From an uncultured Gammaproteobacteria bacterium (GTDB lineage Bacteria; Pseudomonadota; Gammaproteobacteria; UBA6429; Thiohalophilaceae): DNA of 64,000 nucleotides. Shown one piece after another: positions 40,267 to 48,042 of the stretch. The stretch spans positions 186,001 to 250,000 of the forward strand of contig CAJYAN010000003.1 in assembly GCA_913064945.1 (NCBI GenBank), in the 5' to 3' direction. Made by a program: the position numbers and the translations under genes. Numbering within the stretch: the stretch's first letter is position 1; every line of letters begins with the position of its first letter. Under the pieces are notes generated by a model. That model was not told the origin of the DNA. It did not search any database and saw only the letters and a program-made list of their open reading frames with translations.

Positions 40267-41190
40267 TTAGCTACCTGCCCAGGTATGCCAAAGCGGTAAG
40301 GTAACTAAACTCAAGGCGGTCGTTACCGTTACGGCAGCAGCATACAGACTGGTATCGAGATTATAGCGATCTGAAATCACAATCCCTAGTACCATGCTCG
40401 GCATCGCCGCCTCCATGACAATGGCCGTACGCACATCACCCCCGACGTGCAGACCATTCAACAGCAATAAGACCAGTGCCGGTATCAACAATAAACGAAA
40501 CACCACCACGGGGATTAAACTGGGCAATAGGCGCCAACGATCACGACTCCACTCCAGACTCAGGCCCAGGGAAAATAACATCAATGGCACCACGCCACGT
40601 TCCAGCAGGCTCAATAAACCTGACAGACTTTCGATCTGCGGTACCTTAAAGACGTTCAACAAAATAGCCACTAACGCCGCCCACAGTGGCGGGATGCGTA
40701 ACAGGCCCTTATAGATATTCGCCCTGGACTCTGTACCGGAGCCAAAGCGCATGGCCAGCAGGATGCCAAGCGTAAACAATAAAGGCGTGCAGGCAAACAG
40801 ATCGTATTGAATAGCAATACTTCTGGCCCAGGGTCCAAAGGTCGCTTCCAGCACCGGCAGGCCCATATACGTGGCATTGGGAAAGGCAATGGCGAGGACG
40901 ATGGCCCCGGTCTCCGCCGCCTTGTTGTGGCACAAACGACAGGAGACAAAACTAAGCAGTACGCCGGTCAGAATACCAAAAGCAGCCGCCGCCGCAATAA
41001 TCACGGAACCGGTTCCCAGGTCGGTCTTCCACAGGACCGAGATAACCAGTGCTGGCAACAATAGATAGTATACCAGCGAGGTCAACACCTTGCGGGTGGC
41101 AACGGGTTCCAGACCGCCCGGCCGGATGATGCGCCAGGCGACACCACAGAGAATTAAACCGGCCATTTGTAACAACACATCAAACATCAT
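40267..41190 (-). CDS. AEC-family (auxin efflux carrier-like) transporter
   Basis: 307 residues with ten predicted helices in two five-helix repeats. Family segments include LAIAFPNATYMGLPVLEATF and the C-terminal EAAMPSMVLGIVISDRYNLD. Bacterial members move malate, malonate or similar anions; nothing here fixes the substrate. The start overlaps the stop of the HIT-protein gene by one base (TAATG). Confidence 0.85.
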   Translation of the reverse strand: MMFDVLLQMAGLILCGVAWRIIRPGGLEPVATRKVLTSLVYYLLLPALVISVLWKTDLGTGSVIIAAAAAFGILTGVLLSFVSCRLCHNKAAETGAIVLAIAFPNATYMGLPVLEATFGPWARSIAIQYDLFACTPLLFTLGILLAMRFGSGTESRANIYKGLLRIPPLWAALVAILLNVFKVPQIESLSGLLSLLERGVVPLMLFSLGLSLEWSRDRWRLLPSLIPVVVFRLLLIPALVLLLLNGLHVGGDVRTAIVMEAAMPSMVLGIVISDRYNLDTSLYAAAVTVTTALSLVTLPLWHTWAGS

Positions 41191-41633
41191 TAGACCTGCC
41201 GGGTAAAATCAGATTGCAGGAGGGGTAACGAAAATAATTTTTCCAGTAAGCTTTCTCGCGCGCTATCCGTATAGGGTCTGGCCGGCAACTTACCCCATAT
41301 CGGCGCTGGCCAGGCCGCATCCGTAGTGTGACGCACAATATGATGCACGTGTAATTGCGGTACCACGTTACCCAGCGCCGCGATATTCATTTTGTCACCA
41401 TCGAAAGCCTGCATCAGCGCCTCGGCCAGTTGTGATGACTCATGCCAAAGCTGTTGTTGATCCTGACTCGACAATTGAAATATCTCACTGATATCGGCGC
41501 GTGCCGGCACCAGGATAAACCACGGGTAGCGCGCGTCGTTCATTAATAATAAATGACACAGGGCAAACCGGCCCAGCAGATGACCGTCTTTTTTGAGTTG
41601 TGCGTGCAGTTTAAACATCAACCTTAGGCTCAT
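41190..41633 (-). CDS. HIT-domain protein
   Basis: 147-residue histidine-triad hydrolase/transferase family member. The His motif is LHVHHIVRHTTDAAWPAPIWG-like, i.e. H-x-H-H followed by the RHTTDAAWP tail seen in a proteobacterial HIT branch with Q/H changes in the third His. Substrates of the fold are nucleotide phosphoramidates or dinucleoside polyphosphates. Translationally coupled to the AEC transporter and divergent from rapA. Confidence 0.85.
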   Translation of the reverse strand: MSLRLMFKLHAQLKKDGHLLGRFALCHLLLMNDARYPWFILVPARADISEIFQLSSQDQQQLWHESSQLAEALMQAFDGDKMNIAALGNVVPQLHVHHIVRHTTDAAWPAPIWGKLPARPYTDSARESLLEKLFSLPLLQSDFTRQV

Positions 41634-41747
41634 TTTGCGGTAGCGATAGTATAGGGCCTATACAGATGTCGCCCAAAAATGTCCACCGCGATTTTTTTTA
41701 TCAGATCCACTACCATAGCGCCCCTCAAGTATAACGCAGGACAAGCC

Positions 41748-44636
41748 GTGCACGATTTTATTCCCGGACAGCGCTGGATCAGCGATGCAGAACTCCCCAT
41801 GGGCCTCGGCACCGTACTATCAGTTGAGGGCCGGACTGTTACCATCGTCTTTCTGGCGACCGGTGAAACGCGAATCTATGCCCGCCAGACGGCTCCTCTG
41901 ACTCGCGTGCAGTTCGCCGTTGGTGACACGATACGAGCCCACGAGGGCTGGAGCCTGGTCGTCGAGCAGGTCGAGGAATCCGCTGGCCTACTGACCTACA
42001 TTGGCAAAAAGGAAGACGATACACCCGCATGCCTGGAAGAAGGCAAACTGGATAATTTCATCCAGCTCAACCGTCCCACCGACCGTCTTTTTACCGGACA
42101 AATCGATGCCGCCAAATGGTTTGAGCTGCGTTACGAGACCCTGCAACATCAGAACCGCCTCAGCCACTCGCCGCTGCGCGGGCTGACCGGCGGGCGCACC
42201 AGCCTCATCCCGCACCAGATGTATATTGCCCACGAAGTGGCAAGCCGTTATGCACCACGCGTCCTGCTGGCCGATGAGGTCGGTCTAGGTAAGACCATCG
42301 AAGCGGGTATGATCCTGCATCAGCAACTCCAGACGGAGCGTGCCCGCCGTATCCTCATTGTCGTACCCGAGTCACTGGTCCATCAGTGGCTGGTGGAGAT
42401 GCTACGCCGCTTTAATCTGTACTTCAGTATTCTCGACGAGCAACGCTGTCTCGGCATTGAAGAGGACACGCCGGGAAATCCCTTTCAAAGCGAACAGCTG
42501 GTGCTGTGTAGCATCGAGTTTATCACCCACCACCCGCAGCGTCTGCAGCAGGCACTGACCGGCGACTGGGACCTGTTGATAGTCGATGAGGCCCATCACC
42601 TGCAATGGTCGGTCGAGGCGGTCAGTCAGGAATACCAGTGTATCGAACAGCTGGCGCAACAGACCAGGGGCGTGTTGTTATTGACCGCAACCCCGGAGCA
42701 GCTCGGTAAGGAAAGCCATTTTGCGCGCCTGCGCCTGCTCGACCCGGATCGCTTTCACGACTTCGACAGTTTTCTTGCCGAGGAAAAAACCTATGAACCG
42801 GTCGCCCAGGCCGTTGAGGGCCTGCTCAGTGAAGCACCGCTAAGCCCGGAGGCCCTGCAAACCCTGCAGGCGACCCTGGTTGAAGGCGATAATCAGCAAT
42901 GGCTGGATGCGCTGCAGGCGGATTCACATCACAGCGAGGCACGCCAAGAATTGCTACGGCACCTGCTGGATCGCCACGGCACCGGGCGCGTGCTGTTCCG
43001 TAACACCCGCGCCACGGTCAAGGGCTTTCCCGGTCGTCAGCTGCATAGCTATGGCCTGCCACTGCCCGAGGCTTATCGCGATTGCCTGCACAATTTTCAA
43101 AATGCCGCGATGGCCGAATCGCAGCTGCTACTCTGCCCCGAACTCCTATACCAGGCCAGCGAACCGGCCCTGTCACCCTGGACGCAGATCGACCCACGCA
43201 TCGACTGGTTGAGTCACAAACTGAAACAACTCAAACCGGAAAAGGTCCTCGTGATCGCGGCCAGTGCCGAGACCGCGCTGGACATTGAACAGGTACTACG
43301 CACCCGCGCCGGGATCCATGCCGCCGTATTTCATGAAGGCCTGAGTATTGTCGAACGCGATAGGGCGGCGGCCTTTTTTGCCGACCAGGAGTTTGGCAGC
43401 CAGGTGCTGGTCTGTTCCGAGATTGGCAGTGAAGGACGCAACTTTCAGTTTGCCCACCACCTGATCCTGTTTGACCTGCCACTCAACCCGGACCTGCTGG
43501 AACAACGCATCGGCCGCCTGGACCGTATCGGCCAGACCGAGACCATTCAGATCCATGTGCCCTATCTGGAAAATTCGGCGCAGGCCATTATGACCCACTG
43601 GTATCACGAAGGCCTAAAGGCCTTTGAACACACCTGCCCGGCCGGACACAATGTCTTTACCCAGGTAGAGAGCAGCCTGCTTGAGGCCCTGCACCAACTC
43701 GATAGCGGCCTGGAAGACCTGACGGCACTGATTAAGACCACCCAGGAACTGCATCAACGCATGACCGAGGCACTGCAGAAGGGGCGTGATATCTTGCTGG
43801 AATATAATTCCTGTCGGCCACAACAGGCACAGCAACTATGCCAACAGGCCGAAGCGGAAGATACAGAAAACAGCCAGACGCTGGCCTATTACCTGGACAA
43901 GGTATTTGACTGCTTTGGTGTCGAGACCGAGATGCACAGCGCCGTCAGTGAAATTATTCGTCCCGGTGATCACATGCAGGAACCCTTCCCGGCCCTGAGT
44001 GAAGACGGTATGACCGTCACCTACCAACGACAGGTCGCTCTGGCCAATGAGGATATGCACTTCATTACCTGGGAACACCCCATGGCCACCGGCGCTATCG
44101 ACCTGGTCCTGAGTCATGAAAAGGGTAATACGGCCCTGGCGGCGATTAAGATCAAGGGCCTCAAGGCCGGCACCCTGCTGGTCGAAGGCCTGTACGTGCT
44201 GGAGACTGCTTCCAGCCAGGACTTACAAACCAGTCGCTATCTGCCCAGCACCACCTTGCGTGTCCTGGTCGATGCGCGTGGAAATAATTTCGCCAGACAG
44301 CTGGCGCATGAGGCCATCAACAAGGCACAGAGCCATGTGAACGCCGAGACGGCCAAAAAGATCATTCGCGCCCATGCCCAGGATATCCGCGACCTGTTAT
44401 CGACCGCTGATGATATTGCCCAGCAACAGGCCCCGGAGATTTTGCAGGCAGCCCATGCCCAGAGCAATGAAACCCTGCAACGGGAAATCAGTCGTCTAGA
44501 GGCCCTGCAACAGGTCAATCCCAATGTGCGCGATGATGAGATTGCCTTTTTTGAGTCCCAGCGACAGGCCTTGTCGAGCATGCTGGATGCCACCAACATC
44601 CGGCTTGATGCCCTGCGACTACTTATTATTACCTGA
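41748..44636 (+). CDS. rapA: RapA (HepA), RNA polymerase-associated ATPase
   Basis: 962-residue SWI2/SNF2 ATPase that recycles stalled RNA polymerase. The GTG start at 41748 has AGGA 7-8 bases upstream and gives HDFIPGQRWISDAEL, the RapA N-terminus; an ATG at 41679 adds 23 unlike residues. N-terminal Tudor-like domains (1-110), then helicase motif I DEVGLGKTIEAGM, DEAH (VDEAHHLQW), and the C-terminal lobe (GSEGRNFQFAHHLILFDLPL, QRIGRLDRIGQ) are intact. Length is close to the 968 of E. coli. Confidence 0.96.
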   Translation: MHDFIPGQRWISDAELPMGLGTVLSVEGRTVTIVFLATGETRIYARQTAPLTRVQFAVGDTIRAHEGWSLVVEQVEESAGLLTYIGKKEDDTPACLEEGKLDNFIQLNRPTDRLFTGQIDAAKWFELRYETLQHQNRLSHSPLRGLTGGRTSLIPHQMYIAHEVASRYAPRVLLADEVGLGKTIEAGMILHQQLQTERARRILIVVPESLVHQWLVEMLRRFNLYFSILDEQRCLGIEEDTPGNPFQSEQLVLCSIEFITHHPQRLQQALTGDWDLLIVDEAHHLQWSVEAVSQEYQCIEQLAQQTRGVLLLTATPEQLGKESHFARLRLLDPDRFHDFDSFLAEEKTYEPVAQAVEGLLSEAPLSPEALQTLQATLVEGDNQQWLDALQADSHHSEARQELLRHLLDRHGTGRVLFRNTRATVKGFPGRQLHSYGLPLPEAYRDCLHNFQNAAMAESQLLLCPELLYQASEPALSPWTQIDPRIDWLSHKLKQLKPEKVLVIAASAETALDIEQVLRTRAGIHAAVFHEGLSIVERDRAAAFFADQEFGSQVLVCSEIGSEGRNFQFAHHLILFDLPLNPDLLEQRIGRLDRIGQTETIQIHVPYLENSAQAIMTHWYHEGLKAFEHTCPAGHNVFTQVESSLLEALHQLDSGLEDLTALIKTTQELHQRMTEALQKGRDILLEYNSCRPQQAQQLCQQAEAEDTENSQTLAYYLDKVFDCFGVETEMHSAVSEIIRPGDHMQEPFPALSEDGMTVTYQRQVALANEDMHFITWEHPMATGAIDLVLSHEKGNTALAAIKIKGLKAGTLLVEGLYVLETASSQDLQTSRYLPSTTLRVLVDARGNNFARQLAHEAINKAQSHVNAETAKKIIRAHAQDIRDLLSTADDIAQQQAPEILQAAHAQSNETLQREISRLEALQQVNPNVRDDEIAFFESQRQALSSMLDATNIRLDALRLLIIT

Positions 44637-44721
44637 CACGACCCAACGCCAACACCGGCGGGTATCCCCCTTCCTTCCCCCCAGGGAGGGAATGAGACTG
44701 TCGGCACGCCTTACAGTTTTA

Positions 44722-44737
44722 TGTGACGCTGGTCACG
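44722..44737. promoter_or_regulatory. CRP-like palindrome upstream of the PEP-CTERM gene
   Basis: TGTGA-N6-TCACG (44722-44737) differs from the CRP consensus half-sites by one base. It lies about 75 bp upstream of the start point predicted from the sigma-54-like promoter. Confidence 0.5.
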
Positions 44738-44777
44738 TCTTTACTAATTATACATTAAATATCAACAACTTATAAAG

Positions 44778-44793
44778 TTGGTATACAAATTGC
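44778..44793 (+). promoter_or_regulatory. Sigma-54-type -24/-12 promoter of the PEP-CTERM gene
   Basis: TTGGTATACAAATTGC has GG (44780-44781) and GC (44792-44793) separated by exactly 10 bases and keeps TTGG and TTGC of the consensus. A 6-bp inverted repeat (CAACTT/AAGTTG, 44766-44780) overlaps its upstream edge. The predicted transcript would start near 44805, 35 bases before the ATG. Confidence 0.5.
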
Positions 44794-44839
44794 CTTGCTC
44801 CGACGACTTATAATTTTGAAGTAGCATTGGAGTTTCAAG

Positions 44840-45709
44840 ATGAAAATCGCATTTTTCCTGGCACTCGCCAGCCTCGGCCTCGCCACCAATCCCGCAATGG
44901 CAACTCCCCTGACAGTCGATGGTGACCTCAGTGACTGGGGCATTACGGTTATCGATGGTGGCAACACAAGTGCTGGCGGGTCAAATTATTCAGGCCTTCG
45001 CACTGACCTCATCGGTTCTATGATTGAAGATAGCAATGATACCGCAGGCGATGGCGGTTACCTTGGGCCTCATTACGGCGGCCAGAACTATGATGCTGAA
45101 TTTATGGGCTGGGCCGTACAGGGCGGGCAATTCCATGTTGCCATTCTTACAGGTCAGCGACCCGATAGTGGAGTCAACCGCTATTCACCGGGTGACTTAC
45201 GCATCGAAACCAGTCTGGGGACGTTTGGTATTGAGGTCGGTGGCGGCGTCGGTGGTGGTGCCGGTACGGCTCTGCATGAAGGTGATGCGGGATCAACCTA
45301 TAACCTTAATAGCAACGGCTACACAAATACCAGCAATCCCCTCCTTGCAACAAATGCGGCACAGGTCGCGGGATCCATCTGGTCAGGGACAGACTGGATT
45401 AATGATGCTGTAACCAATACCGTGCCACTACAAATGAAAATTAACAGCAGTAGTATTAACCATGGCCTGGCGGATTATATCTATACGCGCAATGACCCCA
45501 ATAGCGCACAACACTCCGTGATTGAGATGTCTTTTAACACCAGCATATTTAACGGTGCCACCATTTACGGTATGTACTGGCTACCCTCATGTGGCAATGA
45601 CGAGCTCAAGATCGAGCAACACTATAGCGTACCTGAACCGGCACCTTTGGCGTTGCTTGGCATTGGTTTACTTGGTCTTGGCCTGACGCGTGTACGGCGT
45701 CGCGGATAA
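44840..45709 (+). CDS. PEP-CTERM exosortase-dependent surface protein
   Basis: 289 residues. A signal peptide (FFLALASLGLATNPAMA) precedes LTVDGDLSDWGITV, a start typical of DOMON/CBM9-like secreted proteins, and a Gly/Asn/Ser-rich body. The C-terminus is a textbook PEP-CTERM sorting signal: VPEPAPLALLGIGLLGLGL followed by RVRRRG. Such proteins are cleaved by an exosortase (EpsH/XrtA) in cells that make exopolysaccharide; no exosortase is in the window. A GGAG site stands 8 bases before the ATG, and a sigma-54-like promoter and CRP-like box lie upstream. A terminator follows. Confidence 0.9.
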   Translation: MKIAFFLALASLGLATNPAMATPLTVDGDLSDWGITVIDGGNTSAGGSNYSGLRTDLIGSMIEDSNDTAGDGGYLGPHYGGQNYDAEFMGWAVQGGQFHVAILTGQRPDSGVNRYSPGDLRIETSLGTFGIEVGGGVGGGAGTALHEGDAGSTYNLNSNGYTNTSNPLLATNAAQVAGSIWSGTDWINDAVTNTVPLQMKINSSSINHGLADYIYTRNDPNSAQHSVIEMSFNTSIFNGATIYGMYWLPSCGNDELKIEQHYSVPEPAPLALLGIGLLGLGLTRVRRRG

Positions 45710-45730
45710 GTCGTGTTCGCCTTATCAATA

Positions 45731-45758
45731 AACAAACCCCGCTCCGGCGGGGTTTGTT
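45731..45758 (+). terminator. Hairpin terminator after the PEP-CTERM gene
   Basis: A perfect 12-bp stem (45731-45742 with 45747-45758) and a TCCG tetraloop, 22 bases past the stop. The following T-run is weak (TTCTATTC), so termination may be partial. Confidence 0.75.
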
Positions 45759-45835
45759 CTATTCTACGCAACCACAATTCAGTCTGTGTCAGATGTGCTA
45801 ATATGAATAGCGAAATCACAAAAAAGATATAATGT

Positions 45836-46330
45836 ATGACTTTCGCCAGGACATTACTCACTGCCATTATCTTCAGCACTGCCTGTCTATCGGTCTATCC
45901 TGTGCAAGCGGAGACTGGTTATCGTGTCGGTGATACCGCACCCCGCTTTGAACTGAAAACACTGACAGGGAATAAAGTGTCGCTGGAGACACTGAACAAG
46001 AAAGGCTATGTGCTTTTGCTCTTCTGGGCAACGGAATGTGTCTATTGCTACAGCCACATTAGTGACTTCAATGCCCTGCATGATAAATATCACAACAAGG
46101 GCTTAACCGTGGCCGCGATTAATGTCGCCGGTGAATATGATATTGAAGTATCGGACTATGTGAAGGACAACCAGCTCAAATATCTGGTACTCTCGGATCG
46201 TCTGAATAATATTGATGTCGCCAACGCCTATCATGTTGTCGGCACACCGACCATGGCCCTGATCTCGCCGCAAGGCAAGGTCGTCTACTATGGCTATGAC
46301 ATCCCCGACGTACGCCAGTGGGTCAAATAG
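45836..46330 (+). CDS. TlpA-like periplasmic thioredoxin with CVYC active site
   Basis: 164 residues. A signal peptide (LLTAIIFSTACLSVYPVQA) precedes a redoxin fold with FWATECVYCYSH, i.e. a C-V-Y-C active site instead of CPPC, and a cis-Pro in VVGTPTMALIS. The CxxC pair is intact, so it can act as a disulfide oxidoreductase, but the middle residues should shift its redox potential. It is not linked to a cytochrome or sox cluster here. Confidence 0.82.
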   Translation: MTFARTLLTAIIFSTACLSVYPVQAETGYRVGDTAPRFELKTLTGNKVSLETLNKKGYVLLLFWATECVYCYSHISDFNALHDKYHNKGLTVAAINVAGEYDIEVSDYVKDNQLKYLVLSDRLNNIDVANAYHVVGTPTMALISPQGKVVYYGYDIPDVRQWVK

Positions 46331-46372
46331 AATATCAATAGCGGCGTGGCGTATTTTGATTTTTGAGTATCC

Positions 46373-46576
46373 TTCACCGCAAAGACGCCAGGAGCACATT
46401 GTTTTGCATCTTTAGTATGTGTGTAGGAGCGGCGCCCTCGCCGCGATAAGGCTGGAATATAGTGATGAATCGCGGCGAGGACGCCGCTCCAACAGACCCG
46501 ATGACAGCTATAAATCTATCAGGCATTCAGATTTTTGGGAGCGTTATTTAGATTACTCTTCGCGCCTTTGCGGTGA
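46373..46576. repeat. CGCAAAGACGC-type element, copy 3, with a REP pair inside
   Basis: Left end TTCACCGCAAAGACGCC (46373 onward) and right end GCGCCTTTGCGGTGA (to 46576) are near-perfect inverted repeats 204 bp apart. The interior holds a complete REP pair (46423-46493). The stretch fills the gap between the TlpA-like gene and ychJ. Confidence 0.7.
46423..46493. repeat. REP palindrome pair, copy B
   Basis: Left arm 46423-46446 matches the left arm of copy A base for base (24 bases). The right arm (46470-46493) pairs with it at 22 of 24 positions. Spacer of 23 bases. Confidence 0.85.
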
Positions 46577-46635
46577 CCCAAAAGCAGTATCAGGTTCCTT
46601 ACTACATCTCTATAATCGTGGAACTCTGTATCGCG

Positions 46636-47040
46636 TCACTCAACCCTGCCTATGTAATACCATTTCTCTGACTCTTTTATGAAACGACTGACTTCGTGCA
46701 GCTTGTATGCCTTGCCACTGATTTTATAGCGCGCGATAAATTCAACGATACCTTCGCTATCATTGGCCTGTCCCTGCTGGGTCTGGATTAGCCTCAGGCC
46801 TAACCATTTTGTGGTTGGTTCGTCGTTTAAGTTCAGTGATAGCGGGCGAGTACTGCTATGCCAGCTCGCCAGCAGATAGCGCTCGTCAGCAAGTACGTAG
46901 GCGCTGTAGCGCGAACGCATTAACTGCTCGGCAGTTAATGCTACCTCGTTGTGCTGATGATAACGACCACAACATTCAACATAGGCCTTACCGGAACTAC
47001 AGGGACAGTTATCCTGTTGCGTAGATACGCGCTTAGCCAC
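46636..47040 (-). CDS. YchJ-family protein with N-terminal SEC-C zinc motif
   Basis: 134 residues (UPF0225). The N-terminus has the SEC-C pattern NCPCSSGKAYVECCGRYH, a zinc site shared with SecA, followed by the YchJ core AEQLMRSRYSAYVLADERYL. GTG start inside the end of the upstream methylase-like gene (8-bp overlap) without a good ribosome site, implying coupled translation. Function unknown; binding to SecB or ribosomes is only an analogy. Confidence 0.85.
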   Translation of the reverse strand: MAKRVSTQQDNCPCSSGKAYVECCGRYHQHNEVALTAEQLMRSRYSAYVLADERYLLASWHSSTRPLSLNLNDEPTTKWLGLRLIQTQQGQANDSEGIVEFIARYKISGKAYKLHEVSRFIKESEKWYYIGRVE

Positions 47041-47776
47041 GGATTTTTTGCTGGTGAAAACCCAGCTCTTTAAAACTGTTATATTCTTTCAGGCGACTAA
47101 GGTGCTGCTGAAGTTGATGCCCGTTGACCGGGGTTTTAAAAAAGGCGCCGACGGCATTTTCATAAATGGGCAGGCTCAGCTGAAGACGGCTGGCATATTG
47201 TTTCGCCAGCCGTGGAGTTTTCATAAAAGCGGATTGTCGTAGTTCATAGGGTGACATACTGTTGACCACTACCACACCCTGACGACTGGTGTGCTTATGT
47301 AACGCACTGCACCACTCAGTGTCCAGATCCACCACCCGCTGAGGCTCACCGTCCACTTCGCCAAACAGGTCGTCGATAATCATATCAAAGGCCGGACCGT
47401 TATATTTCTTTAACCACGCTATCGCATCTGCTTCATGGAGTGTCGCCACGTCGGCATTAACACCAAAAAAGCGTTGTGCAATTTTGAGGTGCATCGGATT
47501 TAATTCAATGCCAACGATTTCTTCGGGGCGCACAAAATGCTTAAGCAACCTGATGACGGCACCGCCACCAACACCCAATAGGAGGACACGTTGAATTTTA
47601 CCAACCGGATAATATAGCGCAGGTAGTAGCAGCAGGTCCCAGACACCGTGCGTCAGCGGACGAGTGGGATTGTACTGACTATGAAAGACACCATCGGTGT
47701 AAAGACGTCGGGAGTGACCGGCGGTTCGCACTTCATACTGCGTCCCCTGGACACATTTTTGCCATAAGACCGCCAT
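47033..47776 (-). CDS. Spermidine-synthase-like methyltransferase-fold protein
   Basis: 247 residues. The Rossmann core begins VLLLGVGGGAVIRLLKHF and continues with GIELNPMHLKIAQRFFG, a pattern of the spermidine/spermine synthase superfamily; DMIIDDLFGEVDGEP takes the place of the catalytic Asp region. The N-terminal beta strand domain of true SpeE is short and the polyamine-binding residues are not evident, so a polyamine function is not claimed. It overlaps ychJ by 8 bp and follows the small coiled-coil gene by 8 bp, so the three form an operon. Confidence 0.75.
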   Translation of the reverse strand: MAVLWQKCVQGTQYEVRTAGHSRRLYTDGVFHSQYNPTRPLTHGVWDLLLLPALYYPVGKIQRVLLLGVGGGAVIRLLKHFVRPEEIVGIELNPMHLKIAQRFFGVNADVATLHEADAIAWLKKYNGPAFDMIIDDLFGEVDGEPQRVVDLDTEWCSALHKHTSRQGVVVVNSMSPYELRQSAFMKTPRLAKQYASRLQLSLPIYENAVGAFFKTPVNGHQLQQHLSRLKEYNSFKELGFHQQKIRG

Positions 47777-47784
47777 CGAGATTA

Positions 47785-47997
47785 CTACTTCAATCGAGCA
47801 AGTTGTTCTTCAATGGCTGTCAGTTCCTCAGCAGCCGCTTTAGCAATTCCTGCCTGCACCTCGGCATTTTCCAGTTGCTGTGCACGCTCCTCAGCATCCG
47901 CGTCCAGACCCTGCTTATAGTCATTTTCTATAGCGGTTATGCGGGCACGCAATTCATCACGTTTGGTGAGCAGCGCGGCCTTTTCGTCTTCTGACAT
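47785..47997 (-). CDS. Small coiled-coil protein, unknown
   Basis: 70 residues, very polar, with heptads over nearly the whole length (LLTKRDELRARITAIENDYK, QQLENAEVQAGIAKAAAEEL, TAIEEQLARL). No membrane segment or cysteine. AGG stands about 8 bases before the ATG. It starts the small operon with the SpeE-like and YchJ proteins. It resembles no family I can name. Confidence 0.65.
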   Translation of the reverse strand: MSEDEKAALLTKRDELRARITAIENDYKQGLDADAEERAQQLENAEVQAGIAKAAAEELTAIEEQLARLK

Positions 47998-48042
47998 ATT
48001 GCTACCTTCTACAATAAGAGTATTGGTTTGCGACAGTATACC

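Noticed and set aside
44637-44700. Terminator after rapA
   Set aside because: The C-rich stretch CCCCTTCC/GGGAGGGA has only short imperfect pairing and no T-run.
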